From Clostridiales bacterium (GTDB taxonomy: Bacteria > Bacillota_E > Sulfobacillia > Sulfobacillales > JAIMBI01): a DNA stretch of 64,000 nucleotides. Positions 1 through 7,754 of this stretch are shown in pieces. Position numbers and translations under genes: made by a program. The notes below the pieces were generated by a model. It saw nothing but the letters and a program-made list of their open reading frames with translations, made no database searches and was not told the origin of the DNA. The stretch is taken from positions 1 to 64,000 of the forward strand of contig DAHVOH010000003.1 in assembly GCA_027318915.1 (NCBI GenBank), written 5' to 3'. The number at the start of each line of letters is the position of its first letter. The stretch's first letter is position 1.

Positions 1-180
1 AGCGAAAGCAGATCGCGCGACAGTTCCCGAACCTCGTCGACTACGAGGCGAAGCGCGCCTTCATGCACGTCTACGACACGGCGCCGATGCCTGCCGACGG
101 TCTCCGGCCACGCGCCCCACGACCTCGTGCATCACGGGCCGCACCGGCACCTGCAGTCCCCCACCCATCATATTGTCTAA
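1..180 (+). other. Truncated coding remnant at the window edge, unidentified
   Basis: Reading from base 3 gives an open stretch with almost only G or C in third codon positions, containing the peptide FPNLVDYEAKRAFMHVY. After about position 90-105 this signal moves to the frame starting at base 1, which stays GC3-rich until a TAA at 178-180. That pattern suggests the 3' end of a gene carrying a frameshift, either real or from sequencing. I do not recognise the protein. If the base-3 frame were used throughout it would overlap spoIVA by 124 nt, which is unlikely. The TAA overlaps the spoIVA promoter. Confidence 0.3.
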
Positions 181-196
181 GAGGCGGTCATACCAT
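168..196 (+). promoter_or_regulatory. Predicted sigma-E promoter of spoIVA
   Basis: The -35 box TCATATT (168-174) fits the sigma-E consensus KMATATT exactly. After a 14-nt spacer the -10 box CATACCAT (189-196) differs from the CATACAHT consensus at one base. Transcription would start near 204, about 50 nt before the spoIVA start. spoIVA belongs to the sigma-E regulon in Bacillus, so position and sequence agree. Confidence 0.75.
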
Positions 197-256
197 GACA
201 CGAGGGACAGGCGAGGACCGGCGCCGTCTCACCCGCATGGGGAGGGAACAGTCGGG

Positions 257-1735
257 ATGGAGAAGTTTGACCTCTTCAAGGATCTGGCCGAACGAACCGG
301 AGGCGACGTGTACATCGGCGTGGTGGGCCCGGTCCGCACCGGCAAGTCCACCTTCATCAAGCGTTTCATGGAGCGCATGATTCTGCCCGCCATCGAGGAT
401 CCCAACGACCGCGAACGGGCCATCGACTCGCTGCCCCAAAGCGGGACGGGGCGGACCATCATGACCACAGAGCCCAAATTCATCCCCGATGAGGCGGTGT
501 TGGTCGCCCTGCAGGACGGCATCAGCTTTCGCGCCCGTTTGGTGGATTGTGTCGGTTACAACGTGAACGGCGCGCTGGGCTACGACGACCCGCAGGGGCC
601 GCGCATGGTGTTGACCCCCTGGTCGGAAGAGCCGATGCCCTTCGGCCAGGCGGCCGAGATGGGCACCCAAAAAGTCATCGCCGACCATTCCACCATCGGT
701 CTCGTGATTACCACCGACGGCACCTTCGGGGAGCTGCCCCGAGAGGCCTTCGTGGAAGCGGAAGAACGGGTTGTCGGCGAGTTGAAGGAATTGGGCAAGC
801 CGTTCACCGTGGTCCTCAACACCACCGAGCCCGATGCGGAGGCCGCCCGCCTGTTGGGACAGGATCTGGCGGAACGGTACGACGTGCCCGTGATTCCGGT
901 GAACTGCCAGGACCTGCGCGCGGAAGATATCGCCCAAATCCTGGAACAGGTGCTGTACGAGTTTCCTGTCAGTCAGCTCGACATTGAACCGGAAGGCTTT
1001 GTGACCGCGCTGCCTGCGGGTCACTGGCTGCTGCAGGAATTGAATCACGCGATGGAGCAGGCGCGGCTGGGGGTGAGCCGGCTGCGGGATGTGGAGGCGG
1101 CCCTGGCCGACCTGCGGGCTCTGGAGTACACCGAGGCGGTGCGTCTGGCGCACATGAACCTCGGCACGGGGGTGGCCGCCATTCGCCTGGCCGCCCGCTC
1201 CGACCTGTTCTTCCGCGTTCTGGGGGAAATGGCCGACCGTCATGTGGCCGACCCGGGCGATGTCGTCAAGCTGTGGCGGGACTTCGTGGCCGCGAAGGCG
1301 GCGTGGGAGCAGGTCAAGGACGCCGTGTACGAGGTCCGCCACTCCGGCTACGGGATGGTGGCCCCCACGTTGACCGAACTCAATCTGGATGAACCGGAGA
1401 TCATTCGCCGGGGCAATCAGTTCGGGGTGCGCCTTCGCGCCACGGCCCCGTCCATCCACATGATCCGTGCGGACATTGAGACCGAGATCACACCCATCAT
1501 CGGCACCGAGCGTCAAGCGGACGAGTTGGTGCAGTACCTCATGGACCAGTTTGAGGATGACCCCAAACGGCTGTGGGAAACCAACCTGTTCGGCAAATCC
1601 CTGCACGATCTGGTGCGCGAGGGCATTCAGGCCAAACTCTTCAAAATGCCGGACAATGCGCAGGAAAAGCTGCAGGAAACACTGCAGCGCATCATCAACG
1701 AAGGGTCCGGGGGTCTCATCTGCATCATCATTTGA
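257..1735 (+). CDS. spoIVA: Stage IV sporulation protein A, spore coat morphogenetic ATPase
   Basis: SpoIVA assembles on the forespore outer membrane by ATP-driven polymerisation and forms the base layer for the coat; it is also needed for cortex formation. The 492-residue product has the same length as the B. subtilis protein. Functional residues known there are conserved in place: the Walker A loop GPVRTGKS with Lys30, Thr70-Thr71, and Asp97 in LVDCVG. The C-terminal end INEGSGGL is also conserved. The ATG at 257 follows GGAGGG at 241-246 and gives the conserved N-terminus MEKFDLFKD; an upstream in-frame TTG at 173 lies inside the promoter. The gene is monocistronic by layout, with a tRNA promoter directly after it. 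Confidence 0.97.
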   Translation: MEKFDLFKDLAERTGGDVYIGVVGPVRTGKSTFIKRFMERMILPAIEDPNDRERAIDSLPQSGTGRTIMTTEPKFIPDEAVLVALQDGISFRARLVDCVGYNVNGALGYDDPQGPRMVLTPWSEEPMPFGQAAEMGTQKVIADHSTIGLVITTDGTFGELPREAFVEAEERVVGELKELGKPFTVVLNTTEPDAEAARLLGQDLAERYDVPVIPVNCQDLRAEDIAQILEQVLYEFPVSQLDIEPEGFVTALPAGHWLLQELNHAMEQARLGVSRLRDVEAALADLRALEYTEAVRLAHMNLGTGVAAIRLAARSDLFFRVLGEMADRHVADPGDVVKLWRDFVAAKAAWEQVKDAVYEVRHSGYGMVAPTLTELNLDEPEIIRRGNQFGVRLRATAPSIHMIRADIETEITPIIGTERQADELVQYLMDQFEDDPKRLWETNLFGKSLHDLVREGIQAKLFKMPDNAQEKLQETLQRIINEGSGGLICIII

Positions 1736-1755
1736 CCCAAGCGGAGCGCCGGCGC

Positions 1756-1784
1756 TTGGCGGCGCGGTGAAAACCGGCTATACT
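1756..1784 (+). promoter_or_regulatory. Sigma-A-type promoter of tRNA-Pro
   Basis: TTGGCG (1756-1761), a 17-nt spacer and TATACT (1779-1784). The -10 matches five of six consensus bases and the -35 four of six. The tRNA begins 11 nt after the -10 box, so this is most likely its own promoter. Confidence 0.7.
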
Positions 1785-1795
1785 GAGAGCGAAAT

Positions 1796-1871
1796 CGGGC
1801 TGTGGCGCAGTAGGTAGCGCGCTACCTTGGGGTGGTAGAGGTCGTGGGTTCGAATCCCGCCAGTCCGACCA
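1796..1871 (+). tRNA. tRNA-Pro (anticodon GGG)
   Basis: The 76-nt sequence folds into a full cloverleaf. The acceptor stem CGGGCTG pairs with CAGTCCG, with one G-U pair. The D arm is GCGC/GCGC. The anticodon stem CTACC/GGTAG encloses TTGGGGT, with GGG as anticodon. The T arm GTGGG/CCCGC encloses the standard TTCGAAT loop. The 3' CCA is encoded. It reads CCC and, by wobble, CCU proline codons. Confidence 0.96.
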
Positions 1872-1874
1872 TTT

Positions 1875-1910
1875 GAGGCCGTCCGCATAAAGGGCGGCCT
1901 CGTTCTTGTG
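1875..1910 (+). terminator. Intrinsic terminator after tRNA-Pro
   Basis: The arms GAGGCCGTCC (1875-1884) and GGGCGGCCTC (1892-1901) form a 10-bp stem with one G-U pair around a 7-nt loop, followed by the moderately T-rich GTTCTTGTG. It starts four bases after the tRNA end. Confidence 0.65.
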
Positions 1911-1969
1911 CGGGAAAAAGCCCGGCCGGGTCTGTTAGGATGGTGCGGGTACCCGAAAGGAGCAACGCG

Positions 1970-3214
1970 GTGGAGGATGGCATGGGTCTCCTGGATCGCT
2001 TTGGGGCCGTTGTCAATCCCGGTTTGGCCCGGGCGTTTCGCTTCATGGGGCTGGACGCCGTGGAGGCGTCGGGGCACGGCGCCGTGCTGGTGGATGAGCA
2101 GGGCACGTCCTTTTTGGATATGGGCAGTGGGTACGGGGTCATGGTGCATGGGTACGGCCATCCGCGCCTGGTGGCGGCGGCGGAGCGTCAGCTGCATCGT
2201 CTGTCCATGTCGTCCCGGGTTTTGCTCAACCGGCCCATGGTGGAGCTGGCGGAATTGCTGGCTCAGGTGACGCCCGGAGACTTGAGCTACAGTTTCTTTG
2301 TCAACAGCGGCGCCGAGGCCGTCGAGGCAGCGCTCAAATTCGCCCGGGCGGCGACCGGCCGGTCCGGTTTCGTCAGCATGACCGGGGCTTTTCATGGGAA
2401 AACCTTCGGCGCCCTCTCGGTATCGGGGCGCGATTTGTACCAACATCCGTTTCGTCCCCTGCTGTCCGAGGTGTCGCGGGTGCCGTACGGGGACTTGGCC
2501 GCGGCCCGAGCGGCGGTGAACGAGCGCACGGCGGCTGTCATCGTGGAGCCCATTCAAGGCGAAGGGGGCGTCATGGTGCCCCCGGACGGGTATCTGCGCG
2601 GTCTTCGCCGGCTGTGCGACGATTCGGGCGCCCTGCTCATCGCCGACGAGATCCAGACCGGTATGGGGCGCACCGGCCGGTTGTTGGCGATCGAGTATGA
2701 AGACGTGGTGCCTGACCTCTTGGTCCTGGCCAAGGCTTTGGGCGGCGGCATTGTCCCCATCGGTGCCGTCGTGGGGCGCCCGGCGGCGTTTGAATTTTTC
2801 GACGCGGCCCCACTGATCCACACCTCGACCTTCGGCGGCAATCCGCTGGCCTGCGCGGTGGCGCAAGAGGCGATCCGCGTCATTCTGGACGAGGACCTGC
2901 CCCGCCAGGCGGAGATCAAGGGGGCCTGGCTCACCAACCGATTGGAGGAGCTGCGGCGGCAATATCCTCGGGTCATTGCCGATGTGCGCGGGCGCGGTTT
3001 GATGATTGGCATCGAAGGCGTCACCGCCGGGGTCGGCGGGGCGCTCATGGCGGCCATGTTTCAACGCCATGTGTTGGTTATCCACACGTTGAACAACGAA
3101 AAGGTCATTCGGCTGTTGCCGCCGCTGGTCATTGAGCCCGCGCAGTTGGAGCAGGCGTGGGAGGCGTTGGAGGCGTCGGTGGCCGAGGTGGACGCGATGG
3201 GGCTCGAGGAGTAG
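1970..3214 (+). CDS. Class III PLP-dependent aminotransferase (ornithine/putrescine type)
   Basis: A fold-type I aminotransferase that would move an omega-amino group from a diamine, ornithine or similar donor to a keto acid. Visible features are FFVNSGAEAVEAALK for phosphate binding, GAFHGKTFGALS, the cofactor-ring aspartate in LLIADEIQTGMGRTG, and the Schiff-base lysine in LAKALGGG. At about 414 residues it has normal length. I chose the GTG at 1970 because AAGGAG (1957-1962) lies 7 nt upstream; an ATG at 1940 has no ribosome site and an ATG at 1982 is also possible. The substrate cannot be read from the sequence. The nearby speD makes a polyamine role possible, but that is inference. Confidence 0.85.
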   Translation: MEDGMGLLDRFGAVVNPGLARAFRFMGLDAVEASGHGAVLVDEQGTSFLDMGSGYGVMVHGYGHPRLVAAAERQLHRLSMSSRVLLNRPMVELAELLAQVTPGDLSYSFFVNSGAEAVEAALKFARAATGRSGFVSMTGAFHGKTFGALSVSGRDLYQHPFRPLLSEVSRVPYGDLAAARAAVNERTAAVIVEPIQGEGGVMVPPDGYLRGLRRLCDDSGALLIADEIQTGMGRTGRLLAIEYEDVVPDLLVLAKALGGGIVPIGAVVGRPAAFEFFDAAPLIHTSTFGGNPLACAVAQEAIRVILDEDLPRQAEIKGAWLTNRLEELRRQYPRVIADVRGRGLMIGIEGVTAGVGGALMAAMFQRHVLVIHTLNNEKVIRLLPPLVIEPAQLEQAWEALEASVAEVDAMGLEE

Positions 3215-3265
3215 AACCGGAGGCGGGGCCGATGCGCCCGGGCCGTTTAGAGAGAAGGGAACTCT

Positions 3266-3694
3266 TTGCCGCGGGTGGAAGTGGAGCTGTGGATGAAGAG
3301 TCCGCCGGAACCCATCTACCGGCTGTTGTCGGATATGGAGCGGTTTCCGCAGTTTATGCGCAGCGTGGAATCCTTGACGGTGCTGGAGCGCGGAGAGGGC
3401 TACACCGTGAGCGAGTGGGTGGCACGGCTGCAGGGCGCCCGTTTTCGGTGGGTGGAGCGGGACCAGTTTGAGCCGGACCGCATCACCTACAAGCAGCAGA
3501 GCGGCGATCTCAAACAGTTTGAGGGCGCCTGGGAACTGATGCCCGAAGGGGAGGGCACCCGGGTGCGCCTCATCACCGAGTTTGAATTCGGCATGCCGAT
3601 GCTGGCCGCCTTGCTCAATCCGGTGGCCCGCGTCACCTTGCGGGACAACGCGATGGCCATGCTGCGCGCGGTGCGCGAGCAGGTGGAGCCCTAG
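3266..3694 (+). CDS. SRPBCC/START-like protein (COQ10/RatA-like)
   Basis: A 142-residue member of the Bet v1/START-like superfamily, which binds hydrophobic ligands in a helix-grip fold. The start VEVELWMKSPPEPIYRLLSDMERFPQ and the later ITYKQQSGDLKQFEGAW show the usual pattern of polyketide-cyclase/dehydrase-like or COQ10-like proteins. The start is TTG at 3266 with AAGGGA just upstream. It lies 51 nt after the aminotransferase, probably in the same transcript. The ligand and function are unknown. Confidence 0.7.
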   Translation: MPRVEVELWMKSPPEPIYRLLSDMERFPQFMRSVESLTVLERGEGYTVSEWVARLQGARFRWVERDQFEPDRITYKQQSGDLKQFEGAWELMPEGEGTRVRLITEFEFGMPMLAALLNPVARVTLRDNAMAMLRAVREQVEP

Positions 3695-3755
3695 CATCCA
3701 TCCGGAGGCGGCCGCCGCTCGGAGCGCGGGCCCAGGGCGGGATCGGAGGGAGATT

Positions 3756-4781
3756 GTGAGCGCCATCCGGGTCCTCATGCTGGTCGGGGCGGATGTCCGG
3801 CCGACCGCTGTGGCCGGCTATCTGCAGCGGGCCGTGAAGGGGCTTGAGGCGGAGTGGTTCCGATGCACCCTGGTCGGGTCGGTGGGTGGACTGCCGGACG
3901 AGGGCCCCGCGCGGATCCCGCTGGATGCCGGGTGGGCCTGGTGGTCGCACCGCCGGGAACTGGCGCGCCTCCAGGCTCTGGCGCAGGAAGCGGACCTGCT
4001 GGACCTCCACGGCTACCAGGCGCTGCTCTGGGCGGCGCGGGGCGGCTTGCTGCGGAGTCCCTGCGTTTATACCCGGCACCATGCTCCGGAGGGACGAGGC
4101 GCCCGCCAGCGCGAGGCGTGGCTCATGGGACGCGCCGACGCCGTCGTCGCCCCGGCCCGGGATTTGTTGCCGCCGCAGTTGCGCCGGGCGCACCTGGTTG
4201 CGCTGTCCGAAGAGGGGGCGCTCATGTCGCCGGCTTTACACCCACCCACCCCGACCGGGAGGGCCGCACTGCGGATCGCTGTGCTGGCTGACGGCGAGGC
4301 ACCGACCGAGGTGTTGGACGCACTGGTCCACCGTGTGGAGGGCGTGGAGTGGCTGCCGCTGCGCGGCGCCATCGGCCGCTGGCCGCCGGCCGACGACCCC
4401 TGGGCGGCCATGGCGGAGGCGGATGTGATCCTGTTGCCGGCCCGGCAGCAGGGGGACGGCGCGTTGCTGGACGGGGCGCTGGCCGCCGGTCGTCCCGTGG
4501 TGGCGGCGCGGGTACCCGGGTTTGTGGGCCGATTTCGCTGCCCGCTCGAGGGCCTCCTGGTGGCGTCGGACGATCCCGAGGCCTGGGTCGAAGTCGTGCA
4601 GTCCTTGGTGGCGGATGCCGATTGGCGACAGGCGCTCGCGGACGGGGCTCGGACGGCCTGCCAGCGCGCCGGCGCCGCCGGTCCGGTGCGGGTGCTCCAG
4701 AGCATCTATGCCGGTGTGCTGCTGAGTCGGACCGGCCGCTGCGCGGTCTGTCCGGAACCGGTCCGGGTTCGCGAGTCATAA
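3756..4781 (+). CDS. Glycosyltransferase, GT4-like
   Basis: The N-terminus IRVLMLVGADVRPTAVAGYL fits the acceptor-domain Rossmann fold of group 1 glycosyltransferases. The C-terminal half has DGALLDGALAAGRPVVAARVPG and EGLLVASDDPEAW, the typical nucleotide-sugar region that closes over the donor. The donor and acceptor sugars are unknown. GTG at 3756 follows GGAGGG (3745-3750) and gives 341 residues; the open frame upstream overlaps the previous gene and is not used. It could act on envelope or spore-surface glycans, but the neighbours do not decide this. Confidence 0.72.
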   Translation: MSAIRVLMLVGADVRPTAVAGYLQRAVKGLEAEWFRCTLVGSVGGLPDEGPARIPLDAGWAWWSHRRELARLQALAQEADLLDLHGYQALLWAARGGLLRSPCVYTRHHAPEGRGARQREAWLMGRADAVVAPARDLLPPQLRRAHLVALSEEGALMSPALHPPTPTGRAALRIAVLADGEAPTEVLDALVHRVEGVEWLPLRGAIGRWPPADDPWAAMAEADVILLPARQQGDGALLDGALAAGRPVVAARVPGFVGRFRCPLEGLLVASDDPEAWVEVVQSLVADADWRQALADGARTACQRAGAAGPVRVLQSIYAGVLLSRTGRCAVCPEPVRVRES

Positions 4782-4889
4782 CCGCGACGTGAAATCCTGC
4801 GAAATCGCGTGTGAGACAGCGTGCGCCGGAGGCTTCTGAGGCGTTTTAACGCTCTGGCGGCTCATTTCCCGTTTTCCGCGAGTATTTTA

Positions 4890-4917
4890 TTGACAGGCAG
4901 GGTTCCTCTGTTACAAT
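4890..4917 (+). promoter_or_regulatory. Strong sigma-A promoter upstream of speD
   Basis: A perfect -35 TTGACA (4890-4895), a 16-nt spacer and TACAAT (4912-4917). The start site would be near 4924, giving a leader of about 70 nt before speD. No riboswitch fold was recognised in that leader. Confidence 0.82.
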
Positions 4918-4995
4918 GTTGGGTGGCCGCGGGCCCTGCGCGCCTCTGGCGCCGAAAATCCGCACCAATCGGGCTTTGAGGGGGTTGGTGATGCG

Positions 4996-5373
4996 ATGAA
5001 CGCGTTGGGTCGACACGTGCTGGCGGAAGTGCACGGCTGTGAACCCCAAGTGTTGAACGATATCGGCGCTGTGGAGCGCATCATGGTGGAGGCGGCCTTA
5101 AACGCCGGCGCTGAGATTCGGGAAGTGGCCTTCCACAAGTTCAGCCCGCAGGGAGTCAGCGGGGTCGTGGTGATTTCGGAGTCCCATTTGGCCGTGCATA
5201 CGTGGCCGGAGCATGCCTACGCGGCGGTGGATGTCTTCACCTGCGGAGACGCGGTGAACCCGTGGGACGCATGCCGTCACATCGTTGAGCAGTTTGGAGC
5301 CAAACAGTTCACCGCGTCCGAAACGCTTCGCGGCGTCATGGTGGGCAAGCCGATCGAGCAGGCGGCGGTCTAG
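4996..5373 (+). CDS. speD: S-adenosylmethionine decarboxylase proenzyme (prokaryotic class 1B)
   Basis: Converts S-adenosylmethionine to decarboxylated SAM, the aminopropyl donor for spermidine. The 125-residue proenzyme cleaves itself to create a pyruvoyl cofactor. The cleavage motif SESH is present with Ser63, and His68 and Cys83 match the processing and catalytic residues of the Thermotoga maritima enzyme at the same numbers. The ATG start gives [15 protein letters not shown], the usual N-terminus. It has its own strong promoter. No spermidine synthase lies beside it here, but the downstream genes deal with the by-product methylthioadenosine. Confidence 0.95.
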   Translation: MNALGRHVLAEVHGCEPQVLNDIGAVERIMVEAALNAGAEIREVAFHKFSPQGVSGVVVISESHLAVHTWPEHAYAAVDVFTCGDAVNPWDACRHIVEQFGAKQFTASETLRGVMVGKPIEQAAV

Positions 5374-5531
5374 ACGGGACGGCCGGCATTATCGCGCGCT
5401 TAGGTGTCATCCCGAAGAGACATGATGAGGAGGGCCTCGGCGCACCCGCGTTCGGGGCCGCACTCATGTCCGGGGCGGTGGGGCTCCTCGGGACGCGGGG
5501 GACTGACACACAGACGGAGAGGGGACGGGAT

Positions 5532-5960
5532 GTGGCGCGCACATTTGTGATGGTGAAGCCGGACGGCGTCGAGCGCGGATTGGTGGGCGAGGTGATTCGC
5601 CGTTTGGAATCCAAGCAGCTCCGGATCGTGGCCCTGAAGCTGCTTCGGATCTCGACGGAATTGGCCGAACGCCACTATGCGGAGCATCGCGCCAAAGCGT
5701 TTTTTCCGGAGTTGGTGGCATTCATCACGCGGGGTCCGGTGGTGGCTATGGTGGTGGAAGGGCCCGAGGCGGTTGCCGTCGTCCGGACCCTGATGGGAGC
5801 CACGAACCCGGTCCAGGCGGCGCCGGGGACGATCCGCGGCGACTACGCCTCCCTCATCACGGAGAATTTAGTGCACGGGTCCGACAGTGACGAGGCGGCG
5901 GAACGGGAAATGGGGCTCTATTTTCGCCCGGACGAACTGACGGCATCGTCCGGGGTTTGA
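5532..5960 (+). CDS. ndk: Nucleoside diphosphate kinase
   Basis: Transfers the gamma phosphate of ATP to nucleoside diphosphates through a phosphohistidine. The 142-residue protein starts [15 protein letters not shown] and has the active-site motif [13 protein letters not shown] with His115. GTG at 5532 gives the normal family length; an upstream in-frame ATG at 5466 would add a non-homologous 22-residue extension. The ribosome site is the purine-rich GAGAGGGGACGG just upstream. The gene follows speD by 158 nt and the phosphoesterase follows after 3 nt. Confidence 0.95.
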   Translation: MARTFVMVKPDGVERGLVGEVIRRLESKQLRIVALKLLRISTELAERHYAEHRAKAFFPELVAFITRGPVVAMVVEGPEAVAVVRTLMGATNPVQAAPGTIRGDYASLITENLVHGSDSDEAAEREMGLYFRPDELTASSGV

Positions 5961-5963
5961 ATC

Positions 5964-6782
5964 TTGGATATCCTGGTCGCTCTGGCGGCGCTGGGCGCGG
6001 CCTGGGCGACGCTGGTGGAACCGTTCTGGATTCGCCGGGTGACGTATGAGGTGCGCCTGGCCGGATGGCCGACGGATCTGGACGGCCTGGTGGTGGTGCA
6101 GCTGTCCGACTTGCACGGCCGCGTGCGGGCGTTCGGCGATCCGCGGGTGCAACAATGGCTGGGCGCGGCGGATGTGGTGGTCGTGACGGGCGACCTGTAC
6201 AGTCCCACCATTCCGCGCCGCCGGGTGGCGCGCCGGCTGCAGCAGTTGGATCCGGCGCGACTGCTGTTCGTCTCCGGCAATCACGATTATCGGCGCGGCC
6301 GCCTGAGGCTGGCCCCGTGGCAACCTGCCCCCGATGTGGTCCTGGACAATCGCGTGGTGAGCCGCCGGCGCGGTCAGGCGTGCTATCTGGTCGCCGGCCT
6401 GCCCGATCTGCGGGAGGGTCGGCCCGATTGGAGCATCCTGGAGTCGGTGGCGGGGCCGGCCATCCTGTTGGCCCATCGCCCGGACGTGGTGCTGGCTCCG
6501 GAAGCCGCGCGCTTTGGCCTGGTGCTGGCCGGGCACACCCACGGCGGCCAGGTGGCGTTGCCGGGCATCGGTCCGATTCTGCGCCACACCCGCCTTCCTC
6601 GGCGCCAGGCGGCAGGGTTGTCGTGGCCGCGTCCCGGGCAAGCCCTGGTGGTGTCCCGGGGCCTCGGCACCTCCGAGTTGCCCGTGCGGTTCGCGAGCCG
6701 TCCCGAGGTGGTCCGGGTGGTCATTCGGACCGACGCGGAAGGAGATTCGGCCCGGATGGCCAACGTAGAGGGCGGGCCATAG
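5964..6782 (+). CDS. Calcineurin-like metallophosphoesterase (YkuE/YaeI type), membrane-anchored
   Basis: A 272-residue protein with the metal-binding motifs of the family in order: SDLHG, GDLY, GNHD, HRPD and GHTHGGQ. The second motif has Tyr after GDL where many members have Asp. The N-terminus ILVALAALGAAWATLV is a short hydrophobic anchor, as in YkuE/YaeI-type enzymes that act at the membrane. The start is TTG at 5964, right after ndk. The natural substrate is not known; lipid-linked phosphates such as UDP-diacylglucosamine have been suggested for relatives. Confidence 0.85.
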   Translation: MDILVALAALGAAWATLVEPFWIRRVTYEVRLAGWPTDLDGLVVVQLSDLHGRVRAFGDPRVQQWLGAADVVVVTGDLYSPTIPRRRVARRLQQLDPARLLFVSGNHDYRRGRLRLAPWQPAPDVVLDNRVVSRRRGQACYLVAGLPDLREGRPDWSILESVAGPAILLAHRPDVVLAPEAARFGLVLAGHTHGGQVALPGIGPILRHTRLPRRQAAGLSWPRPGQALVVSRGLGTSELPVRFASRPEVVRVVIRTDAEGDSARMANVEGGP

Positions 6783-6817
6783 CGGCGGTCACAGCCACGA
6801 GGCGGGAGGAATGCGCA

Positions 6818-7639
6818 TTGTCTGGGGATGCGGGGCCGGTGGGCGTCATCGGGGGCACGGGGGTCTATGATCCGACATGGCTGGAAGGGACATCGCCGCG
6901 CATCGAGCCAACCCCCTACGGGGATGCCTCGGTCACGGTGGGACAAACCGGGGGCCGACGGGTCATTTTCTTGAACCGGCACGGGGCCGGCCACAGCGTG
7001 CCCCCGCATCGGGTCAACTATCGGGCGAATCTGTGGGCCCTGGCGCGAATGGGAGTGCGGTATGTGGTGGCCACCACGGCGGTCGGCTCTCTGCGGCCCG
7101 CCATCGCACCGGGCAGCTTGGTGTTTTGCGATCAATTTTTGGATTTCACCAAGTCGCGGGTGATGACGTTCTACGATGGAGATCACACGGGCGTCGTGCA
7201 TACCGACATGACCGCGCCGTACTGTGCGGGGGCCCGGGGCGTTCTGGCGGCCGCGGCGGAGCGCCTCGCCGTCCGGGCGCTGCCTGCCGGCACGTACGTC
7301 GCGACGGAGGGTCCCCGCTTTGAGTCGGCGGCGGAGGTGCGCGCACTGGGGCTGTTGGGCGGCGACGTGGTGGGGATGACGGGCGTCCCCGAAGTGGTGC
7401 TGGCGCGCGAACTGGGCCTCTGCTACGCCACCGTCAGCATCGTCACCAATCTCGGCGCGGGCCTTTCCGCGAGCCCCCTCACGCACGACGAAGTGCTGGG
7501 CCTGATGGACGAGATGGCGGGCACCGTCCAGCGGCTGCTGGGCGCGGTTCTGCCGGAACTGGGGAGCACGCCCTGCCACTGCGCCCCGGCGCCGGCCCCG
7601 CTCCCGTATGCCGGTTGGAGCGCCCGCGCGGATTCTTAA
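6818..7639 (+). CDS. Purine nucleoside phosphorylase family 2, probably methylthioinosine phosphorylase
   Basis: Member of the trimeric PNP/MTAP family. Recognisable parts are VIGGTGVYD, NRHGAGH..PPHRVNYRANLW (residues 53-73), FCDQFLDFTKSR, EGPRFES and GMTGVPE (186-192). True MTA phosphorylases carry Asp in a TDYD motif that reads the 6-amino group. Here the corresponding stretch is VTNLGAG with Asn211, as in enzymes for 6-oxopurines and in the Pseudomonas methylthioinosine phosphorylase. With the MTA/SAH deaminase two genes downstream, the likely reaction is methylthioinosine plus phosphate to hypoxanthine plus methylthioribose-1-phosphate. TTG at 6818 is chosen because GGAGGA (6805-6810) lies 7 nt upstream; the longer open frame overlaps the phosphoesterase. 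Confidence 0.85.
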   Translation: MSGDAGPVGVIGGTGVYDPTWLEGTSPRIEPTPYGDASVTVGQTGGRRVIFLNRHGAGHSVPPHRVNYRANLWALARMGVRYVVATTAVGSLRPAIAPGSLVFCDQFLDFTKSRVMTFYDGDHTGVVHTDMTAPYCAGARGVLAAAAERLAVRALPAGTYVATEGPRFESAAEVRALGLLGGDVVGMTGVPEVVLARELGLCYATVSIVTNLGAGLSASPLTHDEVLGLMDEMAGTVQRLLGAVLPELGSTPCHCAPAPAPLPYAGWSARADS

Positions 7640-7754
7640 CCGCCGAACCTGGGGAACGGCCGGGCGACGGCTCCGCGCAAGACGCGGCGGCGCGGCCCGA
7701 CAACGCGCGGTGATGGTCGGACGGAGACTACGCGAGAGAGAGGGGCGAAGGCAT

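Noticed and set aside
188..1606. 472-codon open frame antisense to spoIVA
   Set aside because: It mirrors the codon pattern of spoIVA on the other strand, has no ribosome site and yields a His/Gly/Gln-rich sequence without any motif.
1778..3778. 666-codon minus-strand frame across the tRNA and aminotransferase
   Set aside because: It runs through a tRNA gene and two clear coding genes and has a shadow-type composition.
6065..6817. Long N-terminal extension of the phosphorylase
   Set aside because: The frame overlaps the metallophosphoesterase gene; TTG at 6818 with GGAGGA upstream gives the correct N-terminus.
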